Shown in pieces: positions 1 to 8,000 of a stretch of DNA of 29,212 bases. The first letter of the stretch is position 1; every line of letters starts with the position of its first letter. This DNA is from DATLNF01 sp046590575 (GTDB lineage Bacteria; Actinomycetota; Actinomycetes; BP-191). Below the pieces are notes generated by a model that saw only the letters and a list, made by a program, of their open reading frames with translations, ran no database searches and was not told the origin of the DNA. The translations under genes were made by a program, and so were the position numbers. The stretch covers positions 1-29,212 of the forward strand of contig JBKJUS010000069.1 in the NCBI GenBank assembly GCA_046590575.1. The letters are read 5' to 3'.

Positions 1-408
1 CGACAGCACCCCTGACCGCAACGCCCCTGCCACGCCCGGCAGCACGGCGAGCCGCCGCGCCAACGCCACCTCGCTGCGACCCAGGCTGGTCCGCTGCGCC
101 GCCACCCAGCCACCCGCGGACCCCGCACCCGCCAACACGTACAGCTGACGGGTATCGACATCAGCGAGGCGGTCGAGCAGCGCCCCACGCAGCCGCTCCA
201 CCGCGACCAGCAGCACCGCCACGTCAGCCAGCGCCACCGGCCCGGGCAGCGACGAGGGCGACTGCCCGACGACGGCGTCGACCGCCGCGGCCAGCCCGGC
301 CACCGGCGGCGAGAGCACCGACCCGGGCCCGCCGGGCCCAGCGCTGACGTCGGAGGGCAGGCGCTGTCCGGGGGTGCGCCCCTGATCTGTTTCCATTGTC
401 TCGAACAT
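1..408 (-). CDS. DUF222/HNH endonuclease-like protein, N-terminal part (cut by window edge)
   Basis: An open frame runs from an ATG at 408 (alternative in-frame ATG at 396) to the left edge with no stop, giving 136 visible residues. After a low-complexity Pro/Gly/Ser start, the visible part has an alanine/leucine-rich helical stretch with a short motif reading GGWVAAQ, followed by ARRLAVLPGV and ALRSGVLS. This matches the order seen in actinobacterial DUF222 proteins: a glycine-alanine-tryptophan helix, then ArrLaelP, then aLaaGelS. Those proteins usually end in an HNH nuclease domain, but that part lies outside the window, so nuclease activity is inferred from the family only. They occur in many copies in actinomycete genomes and their role is poorly known. 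The gene is divergent from the SCO6745-like gene that starts at 515. Confidence 0.66.
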   Translation of the reverse strand, partial: MFETMETDQGRTPGQRLPSDVSAGPGGPGSVLSPPVAGLAAAVDAVVGQSPSSLPGPVALADVAVLLVAVERLRGALLDRLADVDTRQLYVLAGAGSAGGWVAAQRTSLGRSEVALARRLAVLPGVAGALRSGVLS

Positions 409-501
409 GTGTTCGACTATGCCGCAGGAAACGGTGGGGCGCAACAGGTCGCAGAGAATGTGGATAAGAATTTCTGTGCCGCCCGGATGACGAGTCGCGC
501 G

Positions 502-507
502 TACGCT
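502..507 (+). promoter_or_regulatory. -10 box TACGCT, leaderless-type promoter
   Basis: TACGCT fits the actinobacterial TANNNT -10 consensus and ends 7 nt before the ATG at 515. Transcription would therefore start at or next to the start codon. There is no Shine-Dalgarno-like purine run between it and the ATG. No convincing -35 box is visible. Confidence 0.45.
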
Positions 508-514
508 GGCGCTC

Positions 515-1381
515 ATGACCGACGCGGCGGAGGTACGACGGCTGTGGCACCTGTTCGAGCCGGTCCACGCACTCGTCTACTTCGCGCCAGAGCCGCGGAC
601 GGCGTACCAGGCTGCCGGTCTCAAAGGCGGTTGGATGGGCTACTTCGCCTCGCGATCGGCAGCGCTTGGCGCCGTGCCTGCGCCGGTGGTGACGGCCACC
701 TTCTACAACTTCCACCCCGCCATGGTGGCCCGGTCGATCCCCGACGCATGGGGATTCGCCAGCCCTGAAACGGTCCTCGCAGCCCGGCTGGAAGGGGTGA
801 GCGCCGCCCTGGCCCGAGTCCTCGGGGCGGCCATCGAGGGCGACGACGTACGCCGGTCCGCGGAGCTTGCCCTCGAGGCTGTCCGACACTGTGACGCAGC
901 GGGTCGGTCGTTGTTCGGCGGCCATGTCGCTCAGCCGGTGCCCGAGCAGCCGCACCTCGCGCTATGGCACGCGGTGACCTGCCTGCGGGAGCACCGCGGC
1001 GACGGTCATGTCGCGTGCCTGGTCGCGGAGGGGCTCGACGGCTGCGAGGCCAACGTCGCGCAGGCCGCCGCCGGACGGCTGACTGCTCAGATGCAGCAAG
1101 ACTTCCGTGGTTGGTCGGCGGCGGAGTGGGCCGCGGCGACCGGCCGGCTTTCGAGTCGTGGTGTGCTCGATGCCGCTGGGGCGATGACCGACGCGGGTCA
1201 CCGACTGCTGGACCACATCGAAGCCCGGACCGACGCGCGCGCCGCTGCGCCGTATGACGCACTCGGCGAGCGAGGACGTGCCGATCTCGCCGCCGCGCTG
1301 GCGCCGCTTGCCCGGGCAGTTGTCACCGCCGGCGGGCTGCCGTTCCCGAATCCGATGGCGTTGCCGCCTCCGCCCGTCTAG
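515..1381 (+). CDS. SCO6745/SalK-like helix-turn-helix family protein
   Basis: This 288-residue protein opens with a helix (RRLWHLFEPVHALVYFAPE) followed by an AGLKGGWMGYFASRSAALG segment and a TFYNFHPAMVARSIPDAW motif. That order is typical of the actinobacterial SCO6745/SalK family, where the segment reads roughly as 'lGl.g...Yfa.RaapLG.v....v.a.Fyn..p..v....p.aw'. The rest is alpha-helical and Ala-rich, with a predicted winged-helix-like region near the C-terminus and a Pro-rich tail. The length is normal for the family. The biochemical role is unknown; the similarity to SalK from salinomycin clusters is historical and does not show an antibiotic role here. The ATG at 515 is supported by the -10 box 7 nt upstream. 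The gene is alone on its strand and convergent with the toxin-antitoxin pair. Confidence 0.72.
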   Translation: MTDAAEVRRLWHLFEPVHALVYFAPEPRTAYQAAGLKGGWMGYFASRSAALGAVPAPVVTATFYNFHPAMVARSIPDAWGFASPETVLAARLEGVSAALARVLGAAIEGDDVRRSAELALEAVRHCDAAGRSLFGGHVAQPVPEQPHLALWHAVTCLREHRGDGHVACLVAEGLDGCEANVAQAAAGRLTAQMQQDFRGWSAAEWAAATGRLSSRGVLDAAGAMTDAGHRLLDHIEARTDARAAAPYDALGERGRADLAAALAPLARAVVTAGGLPFPNPMALPPPPV

Positions 1382-1385
1382 ATCA

Positions 1386-1417
1386 CCAGCATTGTTGGCA
1401 GGACGTCGAAGTGCTGG
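1386..1417. terminator. Weak hairpin between convergent genes, possible terminator
   Basis: CCAGCA at 1386-1391 pairs with TGCTGG at 1412-1417 across a 20-nt loop, in the 44-nt gap between two convergent genes. There is no U-tract on either strand, so an intrinsic terminator is only a possibility. Confidence 0.2.
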
Positions 1418-1425
1418 ATCGCGAC

Positions 1426-1884
1426 TCAGCGCGGGCCCAGCACGTCGTCGAGCACGATGACTGGCAGGGCGTCGGCAGCGCGTTGGAGCTGCCGGTCGTT
1501 GGTGAGCAACGCCTCGGCACCGGCCAGGATCCCGGTGGCCACCTGGACCGCGTCGGGCAGGGTCAGCCCGGTCACGCCACGAAGTCGGGCGGCCCGATCG
1601 GCTACTTCGGCGCTGAGGTCTACGAGCTCAAGGCCGGGTAATGCACTCACGGCGGCACGCAGCTCCCGTGCCCGGTCGACCAGACCGTCGCGGTAGGGGC
1701 GACTGAGCAGCTCCGCGAGGGTCACCGTCGAGGTGACGCCCGACATCTGCCCGGCGCTCATCCGGGAGAAGACCGTCGACTCGAGGAACTGCGAGCGCCG
1801 ATCGGTGCCGTCGAAGAAGTAGATGAAGCAGTTGGTGTCCAGCGCCAGCCGCTTCGGCAGCGCCGGCCGGCTCACCGAGGCCAT
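1426..1884 (-). CDS. vapC: PIN-domain ribonuclease toxin, VapC family
   Basis: This 152-residue protein is almost entirely one PIN domain. The four acidic metal ligands expected of a VapC RNase are present: Asp16 in LALDTN, Glu58 in TLAELL, Asp111 in LPDAVQVA and Asp130 in LLTNDRQL. VapC toxins bind Mg2+ or Mn2+ and cut specific RNAs, often tRNA or rRNA, when their antitoxin is lost; the target cannot be read from sequence. The ATG at 1884 lies inside the 3' end of the antitoxin gene, so the frames overlap by 13 nt, which suggests translational coupling. The reading frame stays open far upstream to 2409, but that part only reads the antitoxin gene out of frame and has no PIN features. The organisation (antitoxin first, short overlap) is the standard one. 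Confidence 0.9.
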   Translation of the reverse strand: MASVSRPALPKRLALDTNCFIYFFDGTDRRSQFLESTVFSRMSAGQMSGVTSTVTLAELLSRPYRDGLVDRARELRAAVSALPGLELVDLSAEVADRAARLRGVTGLTLPDAVQVATGILAGAEALLTNDRQLQRAADALPVIVLDDVLGPR

Positions 1885-2108
1885 TCGCTGCGGAGTGCGC
1901 GTTGCTCGGCGACCGCGTCGACCGCGTCGTAGAGGCCGCGGCCGGCAGCGCGCAGCCGCGCCACTGGATCCTTGGCGACCGGCTCGAGCACCAGGCGGCC
2001 GGCCGCGTCGACCTCGGCATGGAGCAGGTCGCCCTCCCCGATGCCCAGCTGCCTCCGGATGGCTGCGGGGATGACGATCTGCGCCCGTCGTCCAACTCGA
2101 ATGTCCAC
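1872..2108 (-). CDS. vapB: AbrB/SpoVT-family antitoxin, VapB type
   Basis: This 78-residue protein starts at GTG 2108. Its first 45 residues form a swapped-hairpin AbrB DNA-binding domain, recognisable by RVGRRAQIVIPAAIRRQLGI followed by GDLLHAEVDAAGRLVLEPV. The C-terminal half (RLRAAGRGLYDAVDAVAEQ) is helical and is the expected toxin-binding tail. The family binds its own promoter and neutralises the PIN toxin encoded next. GTG is preferred because the AbrB domain begins at the second residue and because an AT-rich -10 box lies 6 nt upstream, leaving no room for a leader. The only nearby ATG is in another frame. Confidence 0.88.
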   Translation of the reverse strand: MDIRVGRRAQIVIPAAIRRQLGIGEGDLLHAEVDAAGRLVLEPVAKDPVARLRAAGRGLYDAVDAVAEQRALRSEWPR

Positions 2109-2113
2109 TGTCC

Positions 2114-2122
2114 GATATTATC
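2114..2122 (-). promoter_or_regulatory. vapBC promoter with a GATA-A-TATC near-palindrome
   Basis: Read on the minus strand, TAATAT (2120 to 2115) is a -10 box 6 nt before the vapB GTG, so the transcript is probably leaderless. It sits in the most AT-rich stretch of the surroundings. The same bases form GATA-A-TATC (2122 to 2114), a 4+1+4 palindrome that could be the autoregulatory operator for the VapBC complex. The operator role is inferred. Confidence 0.45.
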
Positions 2123-2200
2123 ATCCACCTACAGGAACCACCCTCGGTACGTCGAATGGCAACAGCACCCTCCGTCCCAGCACCTACGAGGAGAACCACC

Positions 2201-2788
2201 ATGCGCTCCCGTCTCGGCCTCGCCGCCGTACCCGTCGCGCTGTTCCTGCTAGCGACCAGCGGGATGGCTGCCGCGCCCAAGGCCGTGCCGCAGATCGTGG
2301 ACGCAAAGGGTGACTCCGCCGCTGGGCAGTCCTCGCTCGACATTCTCAGCGTGCAGTACTCGACCACAGGCACCGGCTCGGGCCCGACGTACCTGCCAAA
2401 GAAGCTCATCGTCGCGCTGACCCTTGCCGGCCCGCCGTCGACGAGCGGTGTCGTGAGCTACAACGTCGTGGCCGACACCGACGGCTGCGGGCTCATCGAC
2501 ATCCGCTACGCGCCAGGTCACGCCATCGGCACCGTAATTGGCGACACGTACGCGAAGTTCGGCAGCTGCGGTGAGTCAGTCTTCCTTCCGGCGAAGGTCA
2601 AGGGCTCCGTCGTCAGCTTCGAGTTCGCGCTGAAGGCGGTGGGTATCGACCGCGGCACGGTCTTCAGCGACTTCACCGCGAGCGTCGATCCGAGCGACCC
2701 GGCGATCGCGGAGGTCAGCACCGACGGCGGCCCGGCTGACGGAGTCGGCGACAAGGCAACAGGCGACGGGACTTGGGAAGTTCCCTAA
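2201..2788 (+). CDS. Secreted protein of unknown function
   Basis: I do not recognise this family. The preferred start is ATG 2201, giving 195 residues, because GAGGAG at 2188-2193 is a good ribosome binding site 7 nt upstream; an ATG at 2156 in the same frame would spoil the signal peptide. The N-terminus has the signal-peptide pattern MRSR, then a hydrophobic core (LAAVPVALFLLATSGMA), then a likely AAA cleavage site near residue 25. The mature part is rich in Gly, Ser, Thr and Val with alternating hydrophobic residues, consistent with a beta-sandwich. It has two cysteines about 25 residues apart (in DGCGL and FGSCGES) that could form a disulfide outside the cell. Aspartate-rich turns (DAKGD, ADTDG) could bind metal, but no established motif is present. 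The C-terminus is Gly/Asp-rich. Its stop overlaps that of the convergent gene. Confidence 0.75.
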   Translation: MRSRLGLAAVPVALFLLATSGMAAAPKAVPQIVDAKGDSAAGQSSLDILSVQYSTTGTGSGPTYLPKKLIVALTLAGPPSTSGVVSYNVVADTDGCGLIDIRYAPGHAIGTVIGDTYAKFGSCGESVFLPAKVKGSVVSFEFALKAVGIDRGTVFSDFTASVDPSDPAIAEVSTDGGPADGVGDKATGDGTWEVP

Positions 2789-3195
2789 GTCGGGACGACC
2801 TGCAGCCGGAACGGATCTGGCGGAGGAGGGGGCGCCAGGTCGGCGCGCGGACACGTCAGCAACGTCAGGCCGACGCTGGCCAGAGCGTCGTCGCAGAGTC
2901 GGTCGACGGTCCAGCCGACGCGCAACCCATGGTCGGTCATGGTGACCTTGTAGATCGTGATCTCGTGCCGGGCTGGGCGGTCGTACATCACCGCAATGGA
3001 GCCCAGCAGCTCGGAGCGTCCTCGGGTCCCAGCCGGCCCGTCCCACGGGCAGCTGTACCGCTGCCAGAGTGAGGTCGACGCGTTCCACAGGCCACCGTCG
3101 GCCACGTCAGAGCGCTTGAGCAGGGCGACGATGGCACAGGCCTCGCGCTCCGGCAGTACAGCGGCCGGCCTGATGATGCGTTCCTGCGGATCCAT
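2785..3195 (-). CDS. Conserved-looking hypothetical protein
   Basis: The chosen start, ATG 3195, gives 136 residues; longer in-frame forms reach 3312 but overlap the icmA start region and look less protein-like. The protein is soluble, without a signal peptide or membrane segment. It has an N-terminal helical part (PEREACAIVALLKRSDVADG) and a middle stretch with several aromatic residues (SLWQRYSCPWDGP). A beta-rich half follows (SIAVMYDRPARHEITIYKV, then MTDHGLRVGWTVD), with a Pro-rich tail near the C-terminus. I recognise no domain or catalytic motif. Its TAG stop shares bases with the TAA stop of the secreted protein on the other strand. It is divergent from icmA across 83 bp. Codon use looks like that of its neighbours, which supports a real gene. 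Confidence 0.6.
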   Translation of the reverse strand: MDPQERIIRPAAVLPEREACAIVALLKRSDVADGGLWNASTSLWQRYSCPWDGPAGTRGRSELLGSIAVMYDRPARHEITIYKVTMTDHGLRVGWTVDRLCDDALASVGLTLLTCPRADLAPPPPPDPFRLQVVPT

Positions 3196-3230
3196 AGTGA
3201 TGTTGTCGACGGCCCGAACAAGGCGACCCG

Positions 3231-3246
3231 TCACCCGGGTGGGTGA
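3231..3246. promoter_or_regulatory. Palindrome in the icmA divergent promoter region
   Basis: CACCCGGGTG at 3232-3241 is a perfect 10-bp palindrome. TCACCC (3231-3236) and GGGTGA (3241-3246) also form an inverted repeat around it. It lies about 20 bp upstream of the icmA -10 box and between two divergent genes, a usual place for an operator. The regulator is unknown. Confidence 0.3.
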
Positions 3247-3266
3247 AGCGTTGCTTCGTCGACCGG

Positions 3267-3272
3267 TACCCT
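3267..3272 (+). promoter_or_regulatory. -10 box TACCCT of icmA, leaderless-type
   Basis: TACCCT matches TANNNT and ends 6 nt before the ATG at 3279. No ribosome binding site is visible between them. Confidence 0.42.
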
Positions 3273-3278
3273 CGGGGC

Positions 3279-4952
3279 ATGACTCCAGAGGAGATCGCGT
3301 CCGGACGCGCACGCTGGCAGGCTCGGTACGACGCCGCGACCAAGCGGGACGCGGACTTCACGACGCTCTCCGGTGTCGAGGTCGCACCGGTCTACGGACC
3401 GAAAGACGGCGACTCCGTCGAGGGCTTCGAGCGCATTGGCTGGCCGGGGGAGTTTCCCTTCACTCGCGGCCTCTACCCGAGCGGCAACCGCGGCCGGATG
3501 TGGACGATCCGGCAGTTCGCCGGCTTCGGTAACGCGGTGCAGACCAACGAGCGCTACAAGATGATCCTGGCCGAAGGGGGCGGCGGTCTGTCTGTCGCGT
3601 TCGACATGCCGACGTTGATGGGCCGTGACTCCGACGACACTCGAGCGCTCGGTGAGGTGGGTCACTGCGGGGTCGCGATCGACTCGGCCATCGACATGGG
3701 GATCCTCTTCGACGGCATCCCGATGGGTGACGTGACCACGTCGATGACCATCAGCGGCCCCGCCGTACCCGTCTTCTGCATGTATCTCGTCGCCGCCGAG
3801 CGTCAGGGCATCGACATCAGCACGCTGGACGGGACATTGCAGACCGACATCTTCAAGGAGTACATCGCGCAGAAGGAGTGGCTCTTCCCGCCGCAGCCGC
3901 ACCTGCGCCTCATCGGCGACCTGATGGAGTACTGCGCGCAGACCATCCCGCGCTACAAGCCGATCAGTGTCTCCGGCTACCACATTCGCGAAGCCGGCTC
4001 GACCGCCGCTCAGGAGCTCGCGTTCACCCTCGCCGACGGCTTTGCCTACGTCGAGCTGGGACTGTCCCGAGGCATGGACGTCGACGTCTTCGCACCCGGC
4101 CTGTCGTTTTTCTTCGACAGCCACGTCGACTTCTTCGAGGAGATCGCCAAGTTCCGCGCCGCGCGCCGGATCTGGGCCCGGTGGCTGCGCGACGTCTACG
4201 GGGCCAAGACTGACAAGGCACAGTGGCTGCGTTTCCACACGCAGACGGCTGGCGTGTCGCTCACTGCGCCGCAGCCGGACAACAACATCGTCCGGACGGC
4301 GATCGAAGCACTCGCTGCGGTGCTCGGCGGCACCAACAGCCTGCACACCAACGCCCTCGACGAGGTGCTGGCACTGCCGAGCGAGCGGGCCGCGCAGATT
4401 GCGCTGCGCACCCAGCAGGTCATCGCCGAGGAGACCGGTGTGGTCAACGTCGTCGACCCGCTCGGTGGCTCGTGGTACGTCGAGGCGCTGACCGACGAGA
4501 TGGAGCGCCAGGCCGAGGAGATCTTCGCCAAGGTCAAGGCGATGGGACACGACGAGACGATGACGGCGGGCATCCTCCGGGGGATCGAGGAGGGCTGGTT
4601 CATGAGCGAGATCGCTGAAGCGGCCTTCGTCTACCAGACCGCGCTGGAGAAGGGCACCAAGAAGATCGTCGGGGTCAACACGTTGAAGTCCACGGACGAC
4701 GACGAGCTGGAGATCCTGCGGATCAGCCACGAGGTCGAGCTCGAGCAGCGTCGGGTGCTAGCCGACCGGCGGTCCGACCGGGACGAAGCGGCGGTCACTG
4801 CCGCCGTCGCCCGCATGGTCGACGTCGCTCGCACCGACGCCAACATGGTGCCGGCGATGCTCGACGCAGCGCGGGTCGAAGCCACGCTGGGCGAGATCTG
4901 CGACGCCTTGCGCGTCGAGTGGGGCTCCTACACCGAGCCGCCACGATTCTGA
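3279..4952 (+). CDS. icmA: Isobutyryl-CoA mutase large subunit (methylmalonyl-CoA mutase family)
   Basis: This 557-residue protein is the substrate-binding TIM barrel of a coenzyme B12-dependent acyl-CoA mutase. The family signature runs from RMWTIRQFAGFGN through GGGGLSVAFDMPTLMGRDSDD, VTTSMTISGPAVPV, SGYHIREAG, RFHTQTAGVSLT and LGGTNSLHTNA. Specificity residues are visible: Phe80 in IRQFAG and Gln198 in YIAQKEW. Methylmalonyl-CoA mutase has Tyr and Arg at these places, whereas Phe/Gln is the pair described for isobutyryl-CoA mutase (IcmA), which interconverts isobutyryl-CoA and n-butyryl-CoA. Starting at ATG 3279 puts these residues at exactly the IcmA numbering and fits the -10 box, so I prefer it over the in-frame ATG at 3243. 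The C-terminal cobalamin-binding domain is absent, so a separate small subunit (IcmB) is needed; it is not encoded here. Expected role: valine catabolism and butyryl-CoA supply. Confidence 0.88.
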   Translation: MTPEEIASGRARWQARYDAATKRDADFTTLSGVEVAPVYGPKDGDSVEGFERIGWPGEFPFTRGLYPSGNRGRMWTIRQFAGFGNAVQTNERYKMILAEGGGGLSVAFDMPTLMGRDSDDTRALGEVGHCGVAIDSAIDMGILFDGIPMGDVTTSMTISGPAVPVFCMYLVAAERQGIDISTLDGTLQTDIFKEYIAQKEWLFPPQPHLRLIGDLMEYCAQTIPRYKPISVSGYHIREAGSTAAQELAFTLADGFAYVELGLSRGMDVDVFAPGLSFFFDSHVDFFEEIAKFRAARRIWARWLRDVYGAKTDKAQWLRFHTQTAGVSLTAPQPDNNIVRTAIEALAAVLGGTNSLHTNALDEVLALPSERAAQIALRTQQVIAEETGVVNVVDPLGGSWYVEALTDEMERQAEEIFAKVKAMGHDETMTAGILRGIEEGWFMSEIAEAAFVYQTALEKGTKKIVGVNTLKSTDDDELEILRISHEVELEQRRVLADRRSDRDEAAVTAAVARMVDVARTDANMVPAMLDAARVEATLGEICDALRVEWGSYTEPPRF

Positions 4953-4955
4953 CCG

Positions 4956-5018
4956 ACGTTCGGCCGAATGGATGATCACTCTGCGTTAGCAGGCGAAGGG
5001 CTGACAGCCGCCGAACGT
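4956..5018. repeat. 9-bp perfect inverted repeat downstream of icmA
   Basis: ACGTTCGGC (4956-4964) and GCCGAACGT (5010-5018) are exact reverse complements separated by 45 nt. The pair begins 4 nt after the icmA stop and ends in the leader of the protease gene. It could form a long-loop hairpin or bind a regulator. No U-tract follows, so it is not a classical terminator. Confidence 0.35.
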
Positions 5019-5048
5019 GCTCATGACCGGGGGGTCAGGATCCTCTTG

Positions 5049-5081
5049 CTCCCTGGTGACCCGTAACCCAGAAACCGGGAG
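5049..5081 (+). promoter_or_regulatory. Hairpin covering the ribosome binding site of the protease gene
   Basis: CTCCC (5049-5053) and GGT (5055-5057) pair with ACC (5074-5076) and GGGAG (5077-5081), leaving one bulged T and a 16-nt loop. GGGAG is the ribosome binding site, 7 nt before the GTG at 5089, so folding would hide it. This could lower or control translation. It matches no riboswitch class I know. Confidence 0.35.
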
Positions 5082-5088
5082 ATTCTCA

Positions 5089-8000
5089 GTGTCTGCTGTC
5101 GCGCGCCGGATTCCTGCCCTCGCTCTCCTCGCCGTGCTGGCGCTGGTAGTCAGCCTCGTGCCCCCCTCCCTGGCGCGCGCCGAGGTCGCACCGGAGCGAG
5201 CTCGGGTCGAGGCTGCGCTGGCCGCCGACCTCGCCGCGCTGCCTGGCGTGACGCCGTACGCCGCCTTCGTGCACTTCCGCGGGGGAACGCCGGAGTACCG
5301 TGCGGCGCTGCTCGCCGACCACGGGTTGGACTCGGTACGTGACTTCGCGTCCATTGACGTCGTGTATGCGGTGGGGACGGTGGCCGACATCGCCAGCCTC
5401 CGTGACGAGCCCGGAATCAGCTACCTGCAAGCCAACCGGCGGCTGGCCTACCACGGCGAGACGGCGACCTGGGCGACCAAGGTCCGGGTAGCCCAGGAGC
5501 AGGCCGCCGGCGGTCCTTACCGCGACACCGCCGGCCGGGTGCTGGATGGCACCGGCGTCGGTGTCGCGGTGGTCGACTCCGGCATCGACGGGCTGCACCC
5601 CGACTTCGCCGGCCGGATCGGCAAAAACTACAAGGTGGCCTGCTCGACACCGCTCCTGGCCAGCACCAACACGGGCCTATGCTTCGGGCCGGTCCTGGTG
5701 CAGGACCTGCCGACGGGAGAGGCCACCGGTGGTCACGGCACACACGTCGCCGGCATCGTCGGTGGCAGCGGAGCCGCGTCGCAGGGAACCTTCCGCGGGG
5801 TCGCCCCCGGCGTGACCCTGTTCGGCTACAGCGTCGGAGAGACGATCAGCGTGCTGTTCGCCGCCGAGGCGTTCAACCACATGCTCACCAACTACGACAC
5901 ATTCTCCCCGCGGCTGCGGGTCATCAACAACTCGTACGGCGAGACGGCGGGCACCGCGTTCGACCCGGAGAACGTGCAGACGAAACTGGCCGACAAGCTC
6001 ATTGCCAAGGGCGTCGTCATCACCTGGTCGGCGGGTAACAACGCCGGCACCGGCGCCGCGGACGCCACCGGGTCGCAATCGAAGAACCCGACGCCGGGCA
6101 ACATCTCGGTGGCCAACTACGACGACCTGGGGACCGGCTCCCGCACGTCGGGGGTTGTGTCGGGCTCCAGCCGCGGCCGGTCGGGCCAGCCGGCGACGTA
6201 TCCCGACCTCGCTGCGCCCGGCGCCCTGATCACCTCCACCTGCAAGGCCACCCTTCCGGTCTGCTACGCCAATGCCGGTGTCACTCCTGCGTGGGCGCCG
6301 AACTACTTCGTTCTCGGCGGTACGTCGATGGCGGCGCCGCACGTTGCCGGCGCCGCCGCTCTGCTGCTGCAGGCCAAGCCGGGGCTGACTCCGGCTCAGA
6401 TCGAGGATGTGCTGCAGGACACCGCCCGCAAGACGACTGTCGGCGCCGGGTACGAGGCCGACCCGCAGAACCCCGGTGGCACGACGTCGGTGGACAGAGG
6501 GGCCGGGCTGCTCGACCTGCAGGCCGCGCTCGATGCACTGGGCGTGGCCCATGACGGAGCCGTTGTCGCGGACCTGCCGACCATCTCCGTGCAGTCGCCG
6601 ACTGAGGGGCAGGTGTTCGACGGCACGAGCGCCGTGAGCGTGTCGGGGATCGCGACCGACGGAGTGGCCGCGCCCGCGCCGTTTGCCACTGCCTCGCTCG
6701 CCGGCGGCGACGCCGGCGACGCACCCGGTCCGGGGGCGCTCGACCTGGTGGCGCTCCGCGCCATCGAGCAGACCGCCGGGATGCGCTACACGCTTTCTGT
6801 TCGCGATGTCGCGGACCCGGGACCGCTCGCCTCGATCGAGTTCCGGCAGAACGTCGACGGCGTGCCCGCTGTGACCACGTTGAACGTCCTTCCCGCCAGC
6901 GTGACCGTGCCGGCTCGCGGCGCACGTAACACGGCGCTGGCCAGTGACGTCGTCCGAGACGCCGACGCAGACACGATCGCTTTCACGCTGACCTGGGCGG
7001 AGCTCGGCAACCCGGGCAGCGTGACCATCGGCCACAACGTCAACGTGCGCAGCTTCGGCGCACTGGTCCACGACGTGCTCCCCGGCGGCGTGGGGCTCAC
7101 GGTGAACACCAACCCAGTTTTCGGCGCTCCTTACACGCTGCGGCGGCCCGACCTCACTCAGCCGCCGGTCGCCACGGCGACGCTTGCAGTCGACGGCGGT
7201 GCCGAGACTCCGGCTCCGGTGAGCGGCGGCTCTCCGTCGTACGCCGTCGGTGGGGTGATCGACGTGCCGACCCTGGTCGACGGTCCACACACCTTGGTCG
7301 CTCGTCTCTATCTCGACGGAGCGCTGGCCGCGAGCGACACAGTGGCCTTCGTGGTCGAGCGGGTGCGGGTCGTGTCAAGCAGTGTGGCGATCACCAGCCC
7401 GACAGACGGGGCGACGGTGCCCCGCCAGTTCGTCGACGTCACCGGCACGGCCGGATCCGATGCGCCCGCTGCTCAGGCCCGTCGCGTCACCACCCAGCTG
7501 ACGGGCGGCGCGTACGACAGCGGGGAGCAGGAGGCCCTCGGCTCGAACAGCTGGGTGCAGTCGGTCGACTTCGGCGCGCTGGACGCGGGGCCCTACGTGC
7601 TGACGGCCCGGCTCTACCTCGACGGCGTGATCGCGGCCACCGCGTCGCGCACCCTGGTCGTGCCGGTGCCCCCGGTGCTGGTGTCGTGCTCCCCGCAGGC
7701 GTTGTCCTTCTGGCAGAACCAGTACGACGGTGGACAGAAAGCTGTGCTGTCTGCCGCCGAGTCCGCGGCGCTCGCAACCCGCGCGGCCGAGCTGTCCTCT
7801 GGTTACTTCGCGGACGCCCGCAGCCTGACCAACACCTTGTTCGTGAAGGGCAAGCTCGCGGCTGAGCTGACCACCGCGCGGCAGTACGCCGCGCTGCTGC
7901 TGAACCTCGCCGGCGGGGAGCTGTCAGCGACGTACACCCGCCAGGTCGGACTGTCTGGGGCGGAGGGCCTGAGCTCGTCGACGTACAACACGACCAGGGT

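Noticed and set aside
1885..2409. Upstream extension of the vapC frame to 2409, giving a 327-residue protein
   Set aside because: The added part reads the vapB gene and its promoter out of frame, has no family features and would cross the well-supported antitoxin gene.
3231..4730. 499-residue open frame antisense to icmA
   Set aside because: It mirrors a clearly conserved gene; the Arg/Asp/Val-rich composition is what high-GC antisense frames produce, and no motif is visible.
4953..5088. Known riboswitch upstream of the secreted protease
   Set aside because: I compared it by memory with c-di-AMP and c-di-GMP type elements; the conserved core bases are not present, so only a plain hairpin is reported.
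5677..7290. 537-residue open frame antisense to the S8 protease
   Set aside because: It is an antisense shadow of a gene with an intact catalytic triad; no ribosome binding site or domain.
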